The notes under the pieces were generated by a model that saw only the letters and a program-made list of their open reading frames with translations, had not been told where the DNA came from and ran no database searches. The position numbers were made by a program, and so were the translations under genes. From the NCBI GenBank assembly GCA_914767885.1, contig CAJZBQ010000002.1, positions 62,001-126,000 of the forward strand: a stretch of DNA of 64,000 nucleotides. The letters run 5' to 3'. Numbering within the stretch: position 1 is the stretch's first letter; every line of letters starts with the position of its first letter. Positions 11,930 through 22,104 of this stretch are shown here, piece by piece. The DNA comes from Blepharisma stoltei. Its lineage: Eukaryota > Ciliophora > Heterotrichea > Heterotrichida > Blepharismidae.

Positions 11930-12175
11930 ATAAGCGAACAAAACTACTGAAAAAATCCCTTTTTTTTGCTCAAAAATCTACCCTCCGTGAGCGAATAAAA
12001 TTTTTATGAAAAAAAAAATTTGATATATAAATGATAATTATAATGAAATCTCTAAACAGTTTGCATTTTAAAATATAAAATTCGCAAATTAAATTAATTT
12101 TTGCTTCTCAATTTTTATAAATTGCAATTGTTTTAAAATTTAAAAAAAATTTAACAAAATTCGCTCAAGGGGGAG
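11930..12175. mobile_element. BogoMITE-like element, internally shortened
   Basis: Left end TACTCCCCTCCATAAGCGAACAAAAC, second core copy CCCTCCGTGAGCGAATAAAA, right end ATTCGCTCAAGGGGGAGTTA. Intergenic, TA at both sides. Confidence 0.8.
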
Positions 12176-12512
12176 TTAGAAATAATTTTTTAACTTTTAA
12201 AATTTTTAGATAAATATATTGATTTATAAATACGTAAAATTAAAAAGTTTTCACTCTTTTATTGAAAGATAATCAGATTTATGCTGATTTCACAAAGTCT
12301 ATAAATTTGTATCTTGTCCGACCTTTCTTCCATATTTCATAAATATCCATTTTTTATAATGCAACTGAAAATGTACTATTTTTCAATTACTATCTTATCG
12401 ATAAAGATAAAGAAGCCATTGCAAAAAGCGCAATAAAATTCATTTGTTTAAGCGAATTTTATGATATATTTTCGAAATTTCATAAAATATCTAATTTTAT
12501 AAAATTGACAGT

Positions 12513-12674
12513 ATGGGCTTTTTCAATATGATTGAAAATGGAATGGATCTTTTAAAAATGGCGACCTTATATATGGACAGCTGTTACATTTTTGCTGCGA
12601 TATTCAATTTACATGCGCTGCTGCAAGGAATTAAGGCTTGTTGCTTTACAAAAGATAATTCTTCGAAAGTATAA
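12513..12674 (+). CDS. Possible 53-residue membrane peptide
   Basis: ATG to TAA without interruption: MGFFNMIENGMDLLKM, then a hydrophobic stretch (YIFAAIFNLHALLQGI) and a short polar end with two Cys (KACCFTKD). Codon content looks more regular than the surrounding DNA, but the ORF is short and I know no family. It could be chance. Confidence 0.35.
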   Translation: MGFFNMIENGMDLLKMATLYMDSCYIFAAIFNLHALLQGIKACCFTKDNSSKV

Positions 12675-13100
12675 CTTAGGTATCAAGAATTGAAATAGTA
12701 TATAAAAAAATGGATATTTATGAATTTAGCAGTTACTTAGCTAAAATAAAAAAACTATTTAAAAGCACATTAAGGCAATCAATATCACTTGCAATAGTAT
12801 TAAGCTTATTATGCAGCTAGATACATGCTTATCGATTATTGCACATACAAAGGCCATTTATCAATAACTACTGCTAAATAAATTAGAATAGCTAAAATAA
12901 GGAATGAAAGTTATATAGTTGTGGGGCAAGTTAATGCTAATATTTAAGTTGTGAAGACGTTTTAAATATCTTTAGTTTTATATAAACTCATACTACCACT
13001 TGATCTCAATATATTATTAGAAAAAAGAAAGATATTTTGCATAATATTTTATTTTATAATTAATAAAAATAAGAAGTTAGTATATTAATTATTAAGGCCT

Positions 13101-14585
13101 TTATGAAATAAAATATATAAGAATCAACACCCAAATAGCTATAAAAGCAACTATAGATATCACTAATCCTGCCCATGCCCACCTATCTGAAAAGAAAAAA
13201 ATATCATAGCTACTTGGCTTATCTACTAACCTTTTGGTTACCATAGCAAATAATGGTATGTATATCCCTCCTCCTAACAAACAAAGAGACCCACTAATAT
13301 CTGACACAAAGCTTAAATCATACACAACAATTGCTATTAAAACAGGTGGCACTGTTATAGCAAGTCTATAATAAGTCATAGTCCATTCTGGAATCTCTTT
13401 TTCACCAAAATTTCCATAAGTTAAGGACATAATATTATCAGCCAAATTAATAGCGATAATTGGAAATGCAGAAAGGACATCAACAGCAGGGAGAATAACA
13501 ATTAAATAAGCTATAAAATAAGTCCATCATGATCTACCATCACTATCATCTCCTGCTGAATAGTCTCTCCAGTTCAATGTTACCATCTTTTCTACTTCAT
13601 CTGTAGCAAATGGGACAATTAAGCCTAATAAAAGGAAAAAAAAGCTCATTGAAAATAATGCAAAAAGACAAATTTTTTGTATGTTTTGTGCTTTGTCTTC
13701 TACATACTGTGTAGTCGTTGATATTGTACTTTTAAAAAAGGTCGCCATATACACAATAGGCAAGCAAAGCCCTAAATTTAATGGCTTAAATACAGTTGCA
13801 TCTGAATTTATTGATCCATTATCATCAAGTTCAGTATCAGAAAAAATTGAATATAGAGAAGTAACGATCATTGTGGTCATTACAACAATTCTTACTATAA
13901 AAGACACTATTTGAAAAAAAGTTTGCTCAGTTAACCCCACAATAGCGAGTGGGATTACAATAGATGCATAAATAGCCAAATAAATCCAATAATGGAACCT
14001 ACAGGACTCCCCAAACTCTGGATCATCATAAATGTTACAAGTTCCAGACCCTATAATAGGGATAATTGAAGCTAAAGATGATGAAAAAATTGTGCAGTAG
14101 CCTATTAAAGATGCAGAGCTTGCAATGACAAACATAATCATCAAAATTTGGCCATGTGCTTTTCCTAATAAAATATGGGCCATTTCGCACATATCATATC
14201 TTCTATTTCCTATTTCAGGATCTAAATTAGATTCAGCTATTAATGACTCAGCTTCTTCACCTTGGTCTTGTTTAATGATGTAATCTTCTTTACGAATTGG
14301 CTTTAGTAAATCTGATATGGACATTGGCTTTATTTTGTATCCTTTTTCAGCCAGATTTGACAATACTTCCATTCTGCTGAATGATTGTAAGAGGAGATAT
14401 AATAAAAGAAAGCTTAGGGATGTGGCAAAAACTTGGGAAAAAATGCCCAGAGTCCATCCAGTTTTTTGATATCCTCATGGTATCCCTAAAACTCCAGCGC
14501 CGACGACTGAGTTAACTGTGATTGCATAGCCAATTAGTCAGTGATGGTTTTTGTTTTCATTTAAAGGCTCCTTTTCTTGACTCAT
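13101..14585 (-). CDS. Amino acid permease (AAAP/SLC38-like)
   Basis: Uninterrupted ORF of about 494 residues when TGA is read as Trp (HHWLIGY, IPWGYQ, GRSWWTYF). The N-terminus has the family signature NSVVGAGVLGIPWGYQKTG, the discontinuous first helix of this superfamily. Roughly ten to eleven hydrophobic segments follow (SLIGYCTIFSSSLASIIPI, IYASIVIPLAIVGL, VIVILPAVDVLS). A hydrophilic cytosolic loop with several acidic residues (GEEAESLIAES) follows helix 2. It probably moves neutral amino acids across plasma or vacuolar membrane; the substrate cannot be told. Start MSQEKEPL at 14585; stop TAA. No IES. Confidence 0.88.
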
Positions 14586-14699
14586 TTTTATCCGTTTTGA
14601 TAAAATAAATCGTTCTCAGTTCTAGCTTGAGTTTATTTAAAATGGATTCCATGAGGAATTAAAAGAGGATTGGCACATTTAAAGGAGATTTATAGCTCA

Positions 14700-15038
14700 A
14701 TGAGTGACTATATTTGGAGGGATAGTATCTTGTTTTATTTTAAATCTATTCCTCTCCTATTAAAGCAAAGCACATTTAATAAACTATGCAAATTTTCTGA
14801 AATCCTTAATATCTCATTAAAGAATTTAAAGCTTATTGGGCTTTCAAGTTCAAATTTTATTTCAGCCTGTTTATTATCGGATTATTTAAAATAAAAATTC
14901 AAACTATAAAACAGTAAAAGCTATGATTTATCTTTGGTGCAATCATCAATTGTGAAGCAACTTAAAGTATTTAATGAGCCTGATGAAATATGAAGCCTAG
15001 CATTTAATCGTGGAAGATCCAAGCTATTTTTGACTTTA
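14700..15038 (+). CDS. Candidate small gene with a 39-nt insert
   Basis: ORF MSDYIWRDSILFYF.. runs to LLSDY. TA-to-TA removal of 14885-14923 (39 nt) joins it to DLSLVQSS and continues to a TAA, using TGA as Trp (DEIWSLAF). The frame also extends upstream of the ATG through two more TGA codons. The product is unknown; this is supported only by open frame. Confidence 0.3.
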
Positions 15039-15156
15039 TAAAGATTTAAAAAACCACAGATTAATCCCTGTTTATGAAAGAAGATATCGTCTAAAATATT
15101 TATGAAGCATAAATTATAAAAATAATTAATAATAAATTTAGATTAATTTTGAATAA

Positions 15157-18100
15157 TTATACAAGATCTTCTGCGTAAACATATTCAAGCCCAGTAACTT
15201 CTCCTACTATTTTTTCTCGTTGGATTCCACGATTTATCATTTTTTGTTTGATAGTTGTGATGAAATTTGTAGGTTTGCTAGTATCATATAAGCTGGAGAG
15301 CAAGTCGCTGGTTAGAGGTGGATGATTTATTCGTTTTGTCAGTCTTTGCTTGTCTATTTCATTTTTAGTTTTTATTCATTGATTTTCTTGAGAATACTCT
15401 GTGTTTTTGCTCATTTCAAGCTGCTCTTTTCCACTTTCTCCTAGCAAGTGTTTTATGCTTGATAAGGAGTCTGAGTTTTTATAATCATTATGCTGTAGCA
15501 TAGACTCAAAACCATTTAAAATCACCCCTTTTGATTTGTCAATATTTGGCATAGCTTTTATTTTACTCCCCCCATCCTTGATCGAACGATTGACTGTAAA
15601 AATTCATAAAAAATTGGGGGAAATTAACCCATCCTTGATCGAACGATTTTCATATCATGCAAATTTTTATATATATAAAAATATATTAGTTATTAGAAGC
15701 TTTGAAAGATGTACATAATGAAGTTGTTTTCAGAGACTTTGAGACGACAAAAATCTAACTCCCCCCCCCCTCTCCGTGAGCGAACAAAAAAATTTTGTTC
15801 GCTCACGGAGGGGGTTAATTTTTTTTTTTAAAAAAAATTTATATATAAATTTTATAAAAAATATTTTTTTCGAAATTTAAAAAAATCCTAATTTGCAAAA
15901 ATTGGGAAGCAAATATTAATTTAATTTGCAAAATTTATGTTTTAAAACGCAATTTGTTTAAAATTAAACAGAATTAGCTCTAGATTTCATTATACTAATT
16001 ATCACTTATATATCAAAATTTTTTTCCATTAAAATTTTTTCTATTAAAAAAATTTTTGTTCACTCACGGAGGGTGGGTTTTTGGTCAAAAAATGGCGATT
16101 TTTCTAATGGTTTTGTTCGCTCACGGAGGGGGGGGGGGGGAGTAAGGAATCAACCATTCAAAGTGATTTAGTCATCAGCCTGGGCTTAAAAACTCAATAA
16201 TCTAAAAAAAATAGAGATTTTTTAAAATTTTAAAAAAATAATTTTTAATTCAATAAGGAGCAGCAAATTAAAATTTATAAAGTTTAAAGGGGTGGCTAAT
16301 AAATCAAAATATTAAAAATAATTATTTTTATGAAATCAATTCAAATTTTTGCTGTAAAATAAATTATTAAATACTCTTAACCCTCTTATTTAAAAGTAAA
16401 TATAAAAAAAATATATATATTTTTTTTTTTTATATATAAAATTTTTTTCCTAAAAAATGTTTTTTTTAACCCCCATCCTTGATCGAACGATGGCAAGCCG
16501 TTCGATCAAGGATGGGGGGGAGTTAGGCAAATTTCCTTCTTCTATATCAAGTTTTTCTTCTGAGTCTCTATTGAATTCTTCCCAAAATTTATCAACAACA
16601 GACTGAGTTTTGATGCTACTAGTTCTTGTATTTGACCGTGGTATAGGCTTGAAATACTTATTCTCAGCTTTTTCGTATCTTTTTATAGGTAACTTAGCCT
16701 CTTCTAATGATTTTTTAGCTGCTGACTCAATTCTTAATTTTTTATGATATTCAAGCTGATTTACCATTTGATTGTACAATGGCACATTATTTGTTAGCGG
16801 AGGAGGTTTTGCTTTGAACTTATTTATTTCAAGTTTTGGCATTTCATTTTTTAATTTTTCTTTTGAGTTGCTTGATATTTTTAATAGATTTTGATTTAGG
16901 TCAGATTTTTGGGTTATTAATAAAACTTTGTTATGTGGACTAAAAATTTCAGTTTTTATAGCATTTCTTACTATTTTTTTATCTTTTTTTTGTGACTTTC
17001 TAAGCTTATAAGGCTGAGGTAATGAGCTCTTATTTTGTGGAAGGTTGGCTTTATTTGGTTTCTGGGGATTATTTTCTATGCTTTTATCCTCATTTTTATG
17101 ATTCTTTTGACTATCATATTGATCTATAAAATTAATGTAAGATTTTTTTCTCTCAAAGTCAATCATATCAAGCTTCTCTTTTAAAGTTCTTTTTGGAGCT
17201 CCAATTGAACAAAAAAAGTCGATGATATCGTTTCACTTTAAAAATTCCGCTGATTCTTTATCAATCCTATTAAGGACATCTTCTACAGACTCTATTTGAT
17301 TTGTGACTTTATCTTCTCTTGCTTTGAGTTTTAGAAATCCTTGCACCTGGGGGTCATTAATATAGCGGTGGCGATAAAGCATGCCCTTGCCGACGACGCA
17401 CTTTGGGCGTTGAAATGGCTTTATAGTCTGAGCTTAAGTTTGCTATATTGGCAGCCGTTTGGATGGGCGATCTTGGGAGTCAACTTGTGGCCATTCCAGT
17501 CAGGTTTTGATTATCCAGTCGGTTTTTCGGCGGATTCTTTCCATGCCGTTACAGAGGCTGTGGATGTTTTTTCCTTGGTTTCACCTTCCTTAAGCTGGCC
17601 AGCGGGAGGCATCATGCTAATCTTTGCCTCTATAATAACCGCAAGACATTCAGCACAGAAGACCTTAAGATGCTTACTTTTATTTGCACTTGGGGATCAT
17701 CAAATAAAGAAAAAATAAATTCTTCCCTTAAAACTCTATCACCATGATTCGGCAAAGCATCAAAAATATTTTTTATAATTTTTAAATATTTGTTATCCAG
17801 TAATGTTTCTGTTCTTTCTGATATTCATCCTGTCAATTGGCTGTGAGATTTATAAATTAAATCGAAATATTCCATAAACTGCGGAAAGGTGATTTCTTCA
17901 TATAAATCACCATCATTTTCTATTATATCTAATTCCTTCATTAACAAAAATCTGAAGTGACTATTTTTTTAAAAAAAATATCTTATTTATAGCAAAAAAT
18001 CAACAAGAGAAGTAAAGCTTGTTCGAGATTTAAAAAATTATCCTCTGATATCTGGATTGTATTTGTGTGAAGTATTTTTATGATATCTTTATTATTCCTT

Positions 18101-19578
18101 AATGTATGAAGATAAATGTATTTCTGCACAGTCCCATCGTCAAAAGTATCAGCCTCTTTAAATATATCTTCAAGCAATCTTTTCTGTTGGTCTAAAAGAA
18201 CGATATATGGGCCCCATAATTTTTGATTTTCGCTTTGAAGTTTAGCTTTTTCAAGCTCATCATTGGAATTTTGAGACATTATGTCATTCAGCAGTCTCTG
18301 AGAAATTCTATACTAAATAGTAATTTACATCTGGTGTTTCAGTAAGTTTTTTGAGCTCTTGATCTATTGAAGAAAGCAAATTTCTTTCATGGTCGTTTAT
18401 ATAGCCCATTTCATCAGATTTAGGATTTTTAGATGTAAAGATTCTTCTTGACGGTTTAATAGAATTATCATCAGATTTAGATATTGCTTTTCCCTCGAGT
18501 AAAGATTAGATTAGATTAAAATTCTAGCGCTCTTCTGGGATTATTTCAGCCTTTCTCCTTTCAAGCATATAGAAAATTCCTGGGGATAGCGTATTCCGCG
18601 CTATCCCCAGAATTTAGTATAACTTCGCATTGGCACTAAGCAATGTACACAAATAAAATGGCGACGACACCGACCCGTCCTCTCCCGGAACTGTGGCGAG
18701 ATTTGGGACCTTGCTGCGGCCTGAAGCCAATCCACCAAGGGAAAGGTCTGGAATGGGTACTGGTAGTTTGTGTCCGGCTAGGTTTCCCTCCCAGTCTAGC
18801 AACGACGATCCTAGGGTCGTCCCGATAGGACACGGGGCAAAAAGGGTTTTTCCTCTAGGGACCGCTAGTGCCAATTTGGAGGGCATGGCAGGAGCCGACA
18901 AGAGCTAAGGAGTTAATCCTTAGCTCTAACCCTAGTCTGGCGACGTGAAGCACGGTGACCCAGTTCGCCTACTTCCGGGATAGCATGACCAAGCCCCATG
19001 ACCGGAAGGAGCTGAGTGGTAGCCTGTGGCACTTAGGTGCACACTGGGAGCAGGGCAAGGAAAGCAAGCGAGGCGTCCAAAAGGCGGAAGAAAAGGACCT
19101 TCGGTCCTGGCCGGGAGCTACTCTATAAATTTAACTAAGACTAAGACTAAGAGGCACTAAGCAATGTTCTCGAGTCTCTTGATGTCCCAAAAAATGGATC
19201 GTTGGAGGTCTCTCAGGAGATCACTCTACCTGTCTTCTGAGTCCGACAAACTACAAAAATTCCCTCGACCTCCGACAGAGCTCCATCTTTGTCTCCTTCA
19301 TGGTGCTTAAGGTTCGCTAATGTTCCTAAGGAGTGCTGAAAACATTGCACCGGTAGGCACGTCTGCAATCCAGGTAAAAGATAAAGGGATAACCCTGGAC
19401 GAAAAACCCACCCAGAGAACTACCACAATATCGCTCTTCTCCTTAGTACCGAATCAACTTACGGGCCCACCAGAGGTCATGCCAGATCACGCCATTTTAA
19501 TAATTCTTCGAATAAAGAAGATTTGTTTTTAGGCAAGGTTGGCTGGAGGCCTCTTTGATAATCTTGAATATAAGACAT
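15157..19578 (-). CDS. Large unknown protein, possible EF-hand-like region, four inserts
   Basis: Starts MSYIQDYQRGLQ (ATG 19578-19576, preceded in frame by TAA) and ends YAEDLV TAA at 15157. It is assembled across an IES at 18502-19502, a 16-nt intron (either 18298-18313 or 18313-18328; both fit), an unresolved short insert at 17964-17989, an IES at ~17360-17717 and a MITE IES at 15566-16525. The product is about 686 residues. Features: a charged N-terminal region, helical segments (QQKRLLEDIFKEADTFDDG), and MKELDIIENDGDLYEEITF, which resembles an EF-hand loop-helix but lacks a full canonical loop. A basic, disordered middle rich in Lys/Asn/Pro follows. I recognise no family. TGA as Trp occurs at LTGWISE, FLKWNDI and ENQWIKT. 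Confidence 0.7.
15566..16525. mobile_element. Second MITE family, 960-nt IES with a BogoMITE nested inside
   Basis: Terminal inverted repeats ACTCCCCCCATCCTTGATCG and its complement lie at the two ends, TA duplicated. Excision joins GNLPK to IKAMPNID in frame. Each end also holds a second core copy (CATCCTTGATCGAACGA), paralleling BogoMITE architecture with an unrelated core. The BogoMITE at 15754-16143 sits inside. Confidence 0.88.
15754..16143. mobile_element. BogoMITE nested in the second MITE
   Basis: Nearly intact copy: CTAACTCCCCCCCCCC then TCTCCGTGAGCGAAC with an adjacent inverted copy, AT-rich centre, and GTTCGCTCACGGAGGGG to GGGAGTAAGG. TA target duplication. Confidence 0.9.
17360..17717 (+). 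mobile_element. IES with GC-rich retroelement, ~358 nt
   Basis: Near-duplicate flanks (TTGCACCTGGGGGTCATTAATA and TTGCACTTGGGGATCATCAAATA) look like a diverged target-site duplication of coding sequence. Excision using a TA by each copy gives EEF.NDPQVQGFLKL. The 3' end GACCTTAAGATGCTTAC resembles that of the other short retroelements. Confidence 0.75.
17964..17989. other. Candidate 26-nt IES (or 44-nt intron)
   Basis: The frame is lost here. Removing 26 nt TA-to-TA joins IFCY to SHFRFLLMKEL. Removing a 44-nt GT..AG stretch beginning in the TTGTTG of the upstream exon also restores frame. Neither can be excluded. Confidence 0.4.
18580..18610. repeat. 12-bp perfect inverted repeat, 7-nt loop
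   Basis: CTGGGGATAGCG ... CGCTATCCCCAG lies inside the outer retroelement of the 18502-19502 IES, near its 3' end. Confidence 0.8.
18647..19152 (+). mobile_element. Family A-like retroelement nested in another retroelement
   Basis: Perfect 15-bp target duplication GGCACTAAGCAATGT at 18632-18646 and 19153-19167. Starts ACACAAATAAAATGGCGACG, ends GAGCTACTCTATAAATTT with an ACTAAG tail. Confidence 0.85.
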
Positions 19579-20262
19579 TATGGGTATTTAGAATAATTCT
19601 TCTGAGATAAATGCAAATGCAATTTTGTAAAATGTAAAATTACGAAAATGATTTTAAAGCTAACTATATATTATACTCATCACTGATTGCAACTACAAAA
19701 AAATTATTTCTTGTAAATATAATAATAACCAGGAATTTGTTTTTTATCCTATCATTATTACCTGTGCTATTTATTTCTGTCCTAACTATCCCATTTGATT
19801 AGCAAGCAAAACCACTCGAAAAATCCTTGTTTTAGAAAGTTAACCCTTTGGTTAAGAGTAAAAAATATATTAATATAAAATTTGTATCCAGAAAATAATT
19901 TGCATATAATTGGTGATTATAAATAATGAGATCGGCTCATTCGATTAAGCTTCTAAGTTTAGAGAAAAAAATTTTATATGATTTATGATTAGTCCCTGAA
20001 TAGTGAACATCTTGCCCACTACCAAAGGATTAAGCCAAATTTCTTTAATCATTATTTTTTGGCAAATTAAATTTAATTTCTTAATTATATAATAATTCAT
20101 ACTTAAAGCCTTAAAAAATCTATCTAATAGCATATTTTATCTGCTTTATCTAATCATACAGTCTCACTCATTATCTAGAAAATTTAAAAAATGTTGGGAA
20201 TCTCCTAGCAGAAGAATCTAAACGCTTTAACTTAAGCTAATTTCGGCAGTTATTAATATAAA
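19579..20262. other. Intergenic between divergent genes
   Basis: Upstream region shared by the minus-strand gene at 19578 and enkurin at 20263. It is AT-rich with no repeat or RNA gene that I recognise; promoters of both genes should lie here. Confidence 0.5.
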
Positions 20263-21941
20263 ATGGAAGAGGAATCGATTTACAACCTAATCCCAAAGGA
20301 GTATGTGCCTCCTCCGAAGCCAAAGCGATATAAGTCCAAGTTTCCACCCGAAGCTCCACCAACATCAAGCACATTTGGGTAATTTCCACGCAGCCTCAAA
20401 ACAACGTCCAAAGTCCTCGGAAATGTCGCAGGAGATTACGAGCATTTCGATGGCCCGCATCGTAGCAAAAGCCTATCTGCAAGTTTTGGTAAAGCTAAAG
20501 GAACAGTCAAGCCAGACCCTCAAAGTTTCCGTAAAAAAGGAACTGGAACCATGAAGCTTCCAGAAATCACTAACAAGTTCTCATATACAGCAAGAGATAA
20601 AAAGCCACCAATTCCTAAAAAAGACGAAAAGCCAATCCTAGGCTTAAAAACAGATAAAAATTTCATCGTCGCCAATGCAGTCGAAGTCATCTTAAAAGCC
20701 CCAAAAACAATGCCTGAGCCTACAAACCCTCTTAAAAAGAAAGAATATGGAACAGTGCCTGAATATTTGCATAAGATCAAAGGAGATATTGAAGAAGAAT
20801 ACAGCACTTTAAGACAGTTAAAGAGAGAGCAAGAAGAAGAGCAGGAAAAACAAAGATATTTGATTTATCAATTGGATAAATAAAATGGCATTCGGATAGA
20901 GAGAACTAGCTTTGATAATTTTCTTATGGGGATTGGTTTTTCCATGGAGAAATTCTGCACAGCACAGCGGTTTTACTTTAGTCGCATAGGGCTAGAGGAA
21001 CTGCTTCTCTGCGCATTCAAGAGGCTTAGGGTTTTTCCACTCAGCATATACGGGAGGGTGACCCTCAGGTAGAATTCTTCAGGAGAAGAGTCAGGCAAGA
21101 GCAACGGCCACATGCCAGGTTCGAAGACGACTCGACGAATTACGAACGCGAAGAAATGTCTGCCCATAAGTGCGCCATTTTAAGTGACAGAATGGCCAGG
21201 AACGTTACCGTCAGGTTTATTCCCTTTATTGTAGGCACTGAACACCTAAACACCTAATCTAATCGTAATCGATTTTCCCAAGAAGAAGTTAAAGAGCTGA
21301 GAGAAGGCTTGAAGAAGAAATGGGAAGCTGTGAATAAAGAATATCAAATGATAAACCCATATTAGGATAAATAAAATGGCATTCGGTTCGAGAGAAAATT
21401 AGCTCTGCTAATTTTCTCTTCCTCATGGAATTTTATTTATGGGGTTGGGGTTTTCTCTCGAAAACTTCTGCACAGCAATAGCTGTCTAACTTTGGGGATA
21501 ACCAAAGGAACAACTCCTCAGTGCGTTCAAGATTTCGGAGTTTTACCCCTCAGCACATCCCCATGGGAGGATGATCCTTAGGCGGAGCACGCGCAGAAGC
21601 TGAGTTGAGACAGAGCGACAGCAACGCGCCGGGTGAGATGTGCGGAGGCTGGAGGCGAAACGTCGATGGAAGGCTTGACCGGCTGGGCTGGCCACCGCGA
21701 TTCCAAGATGGCTCCTGACGTCACCAGTTTAGCTAAAAGGTCCATTTTTTGGGTCTGCGGCACTAGACACCTTAAATACCGAATAATTAAGTTAAGTTAA
21801 GTTAAGATAACCCATATTAGAAAACCAGATACACAAGGACTGAAGAGGAAGAAAGAAAATTGTGAAAAAGAATTAGCACAATTGGAAAAAGATATAGCCG
21901 CACTTGACAGAGCTTATGTGTTTGTGGACAGCACTGCATAA
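20263..21941 (+). CDS. ENKUR: Enkurin
   Basis: Enkurin is a microtubule inner/adaptor protein of cilia. The start reads SIYNLIPKEYVPPPKPKRY, matching the family's IYNLIP...PP..PRY opening. The C-terminal Enkurin domain follows: ILGLKTDKNFIVANAVEVI, EYGTVPEYLHKIKGDIEEE, then LREGLKKKWEAVNKEYQ and a final LEKDIAALDRAYVFVD. A 15-nt intron (20379-20393) and two IESs (20879-21267, 21354-21809) must be removed; the first joins YQLD to NRFSQEEV, the second KEYQM to ITHIRKPD. The product is about 272 residues, close to the human 256. Stop TAA. The role in ciliary axonemes is family knowledge. Confidence 0.92.
20379..20393 (+). other. 15-nt intron
   Basis: GTAATTTCCACGCAG interrupts TSSTFG; its removal restores the frame into LKTTSKVLG. 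Confidence 0.88.
20879..21267 (+). mobile_element. IES, 389 nt, family B retroelement
   Basis: Begins TAAATAAAATGGCATTCGG and ends AACACCTAATCTAATCGTA. TA-to-TA excision is in frame in enkurin. Confidence 0.88.
21354..21809 (+). mobile_element. IES, 456 nt, family B retroelement with target duplication
   Basis: AACCCATATTAG is found on both sides of the element. Its 5' part (AAATAAAATGGCATTC ... GGAATTTTATTTAT) can fold into a hairpin. The 3' end is ACACCTTAAATACC followed by a TTAAG tail. The in-frame excision uses TAs just outside the duplication, so one copy leaves with the IES. Confidence 0.9.
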
Positions 21942-22104
21942 TTTAATAGGCATTTTGCTCTTATATTTAATAGAAATGGTTAAAATTAAGATAAAGATTA
22001 CAAAATTAACTAACTTGCTGCATAAATTTATGAAAAAAATTGGAAATAAAATAAAAAATTGAAAATTTTTATAGTATAAAGGATAAGTTTTAAATAAAAC
22101 TATA

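Larger units (their letters stand above)
11767..13100. other. Intergenic region with one MITE and one small ORF
   Basis: Holds the BogoMITE copy at about 11930-12175 and the 53-codon ORF at 12513-12674; the rest is AT-rich and I see nothing in it. Confidence 0.6.
18502..19502 (-). mobile_element. IES with nested retroelements, ~1 kb
   Basis: Outer element on the minus strand: start ATTATTAAAATGGCG at the right, tail TAATC-type repeats at the left (GATTAGATTAGATTA). Excision joins SSLFEEL to LEGKAIS (one extra Leu is possible because two TAs are in phase). The inner element is on the plus strand at 18647-19152. Confidence 0.8.

Noticed and set aside
21370..21410. GGTTCGAGAG in family B as a Pol III B box (tRNA-derived SINE)
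   Set aside because: The match to the B-box consensus is partial, it is too near the 5' end, and no A box is found upstream.
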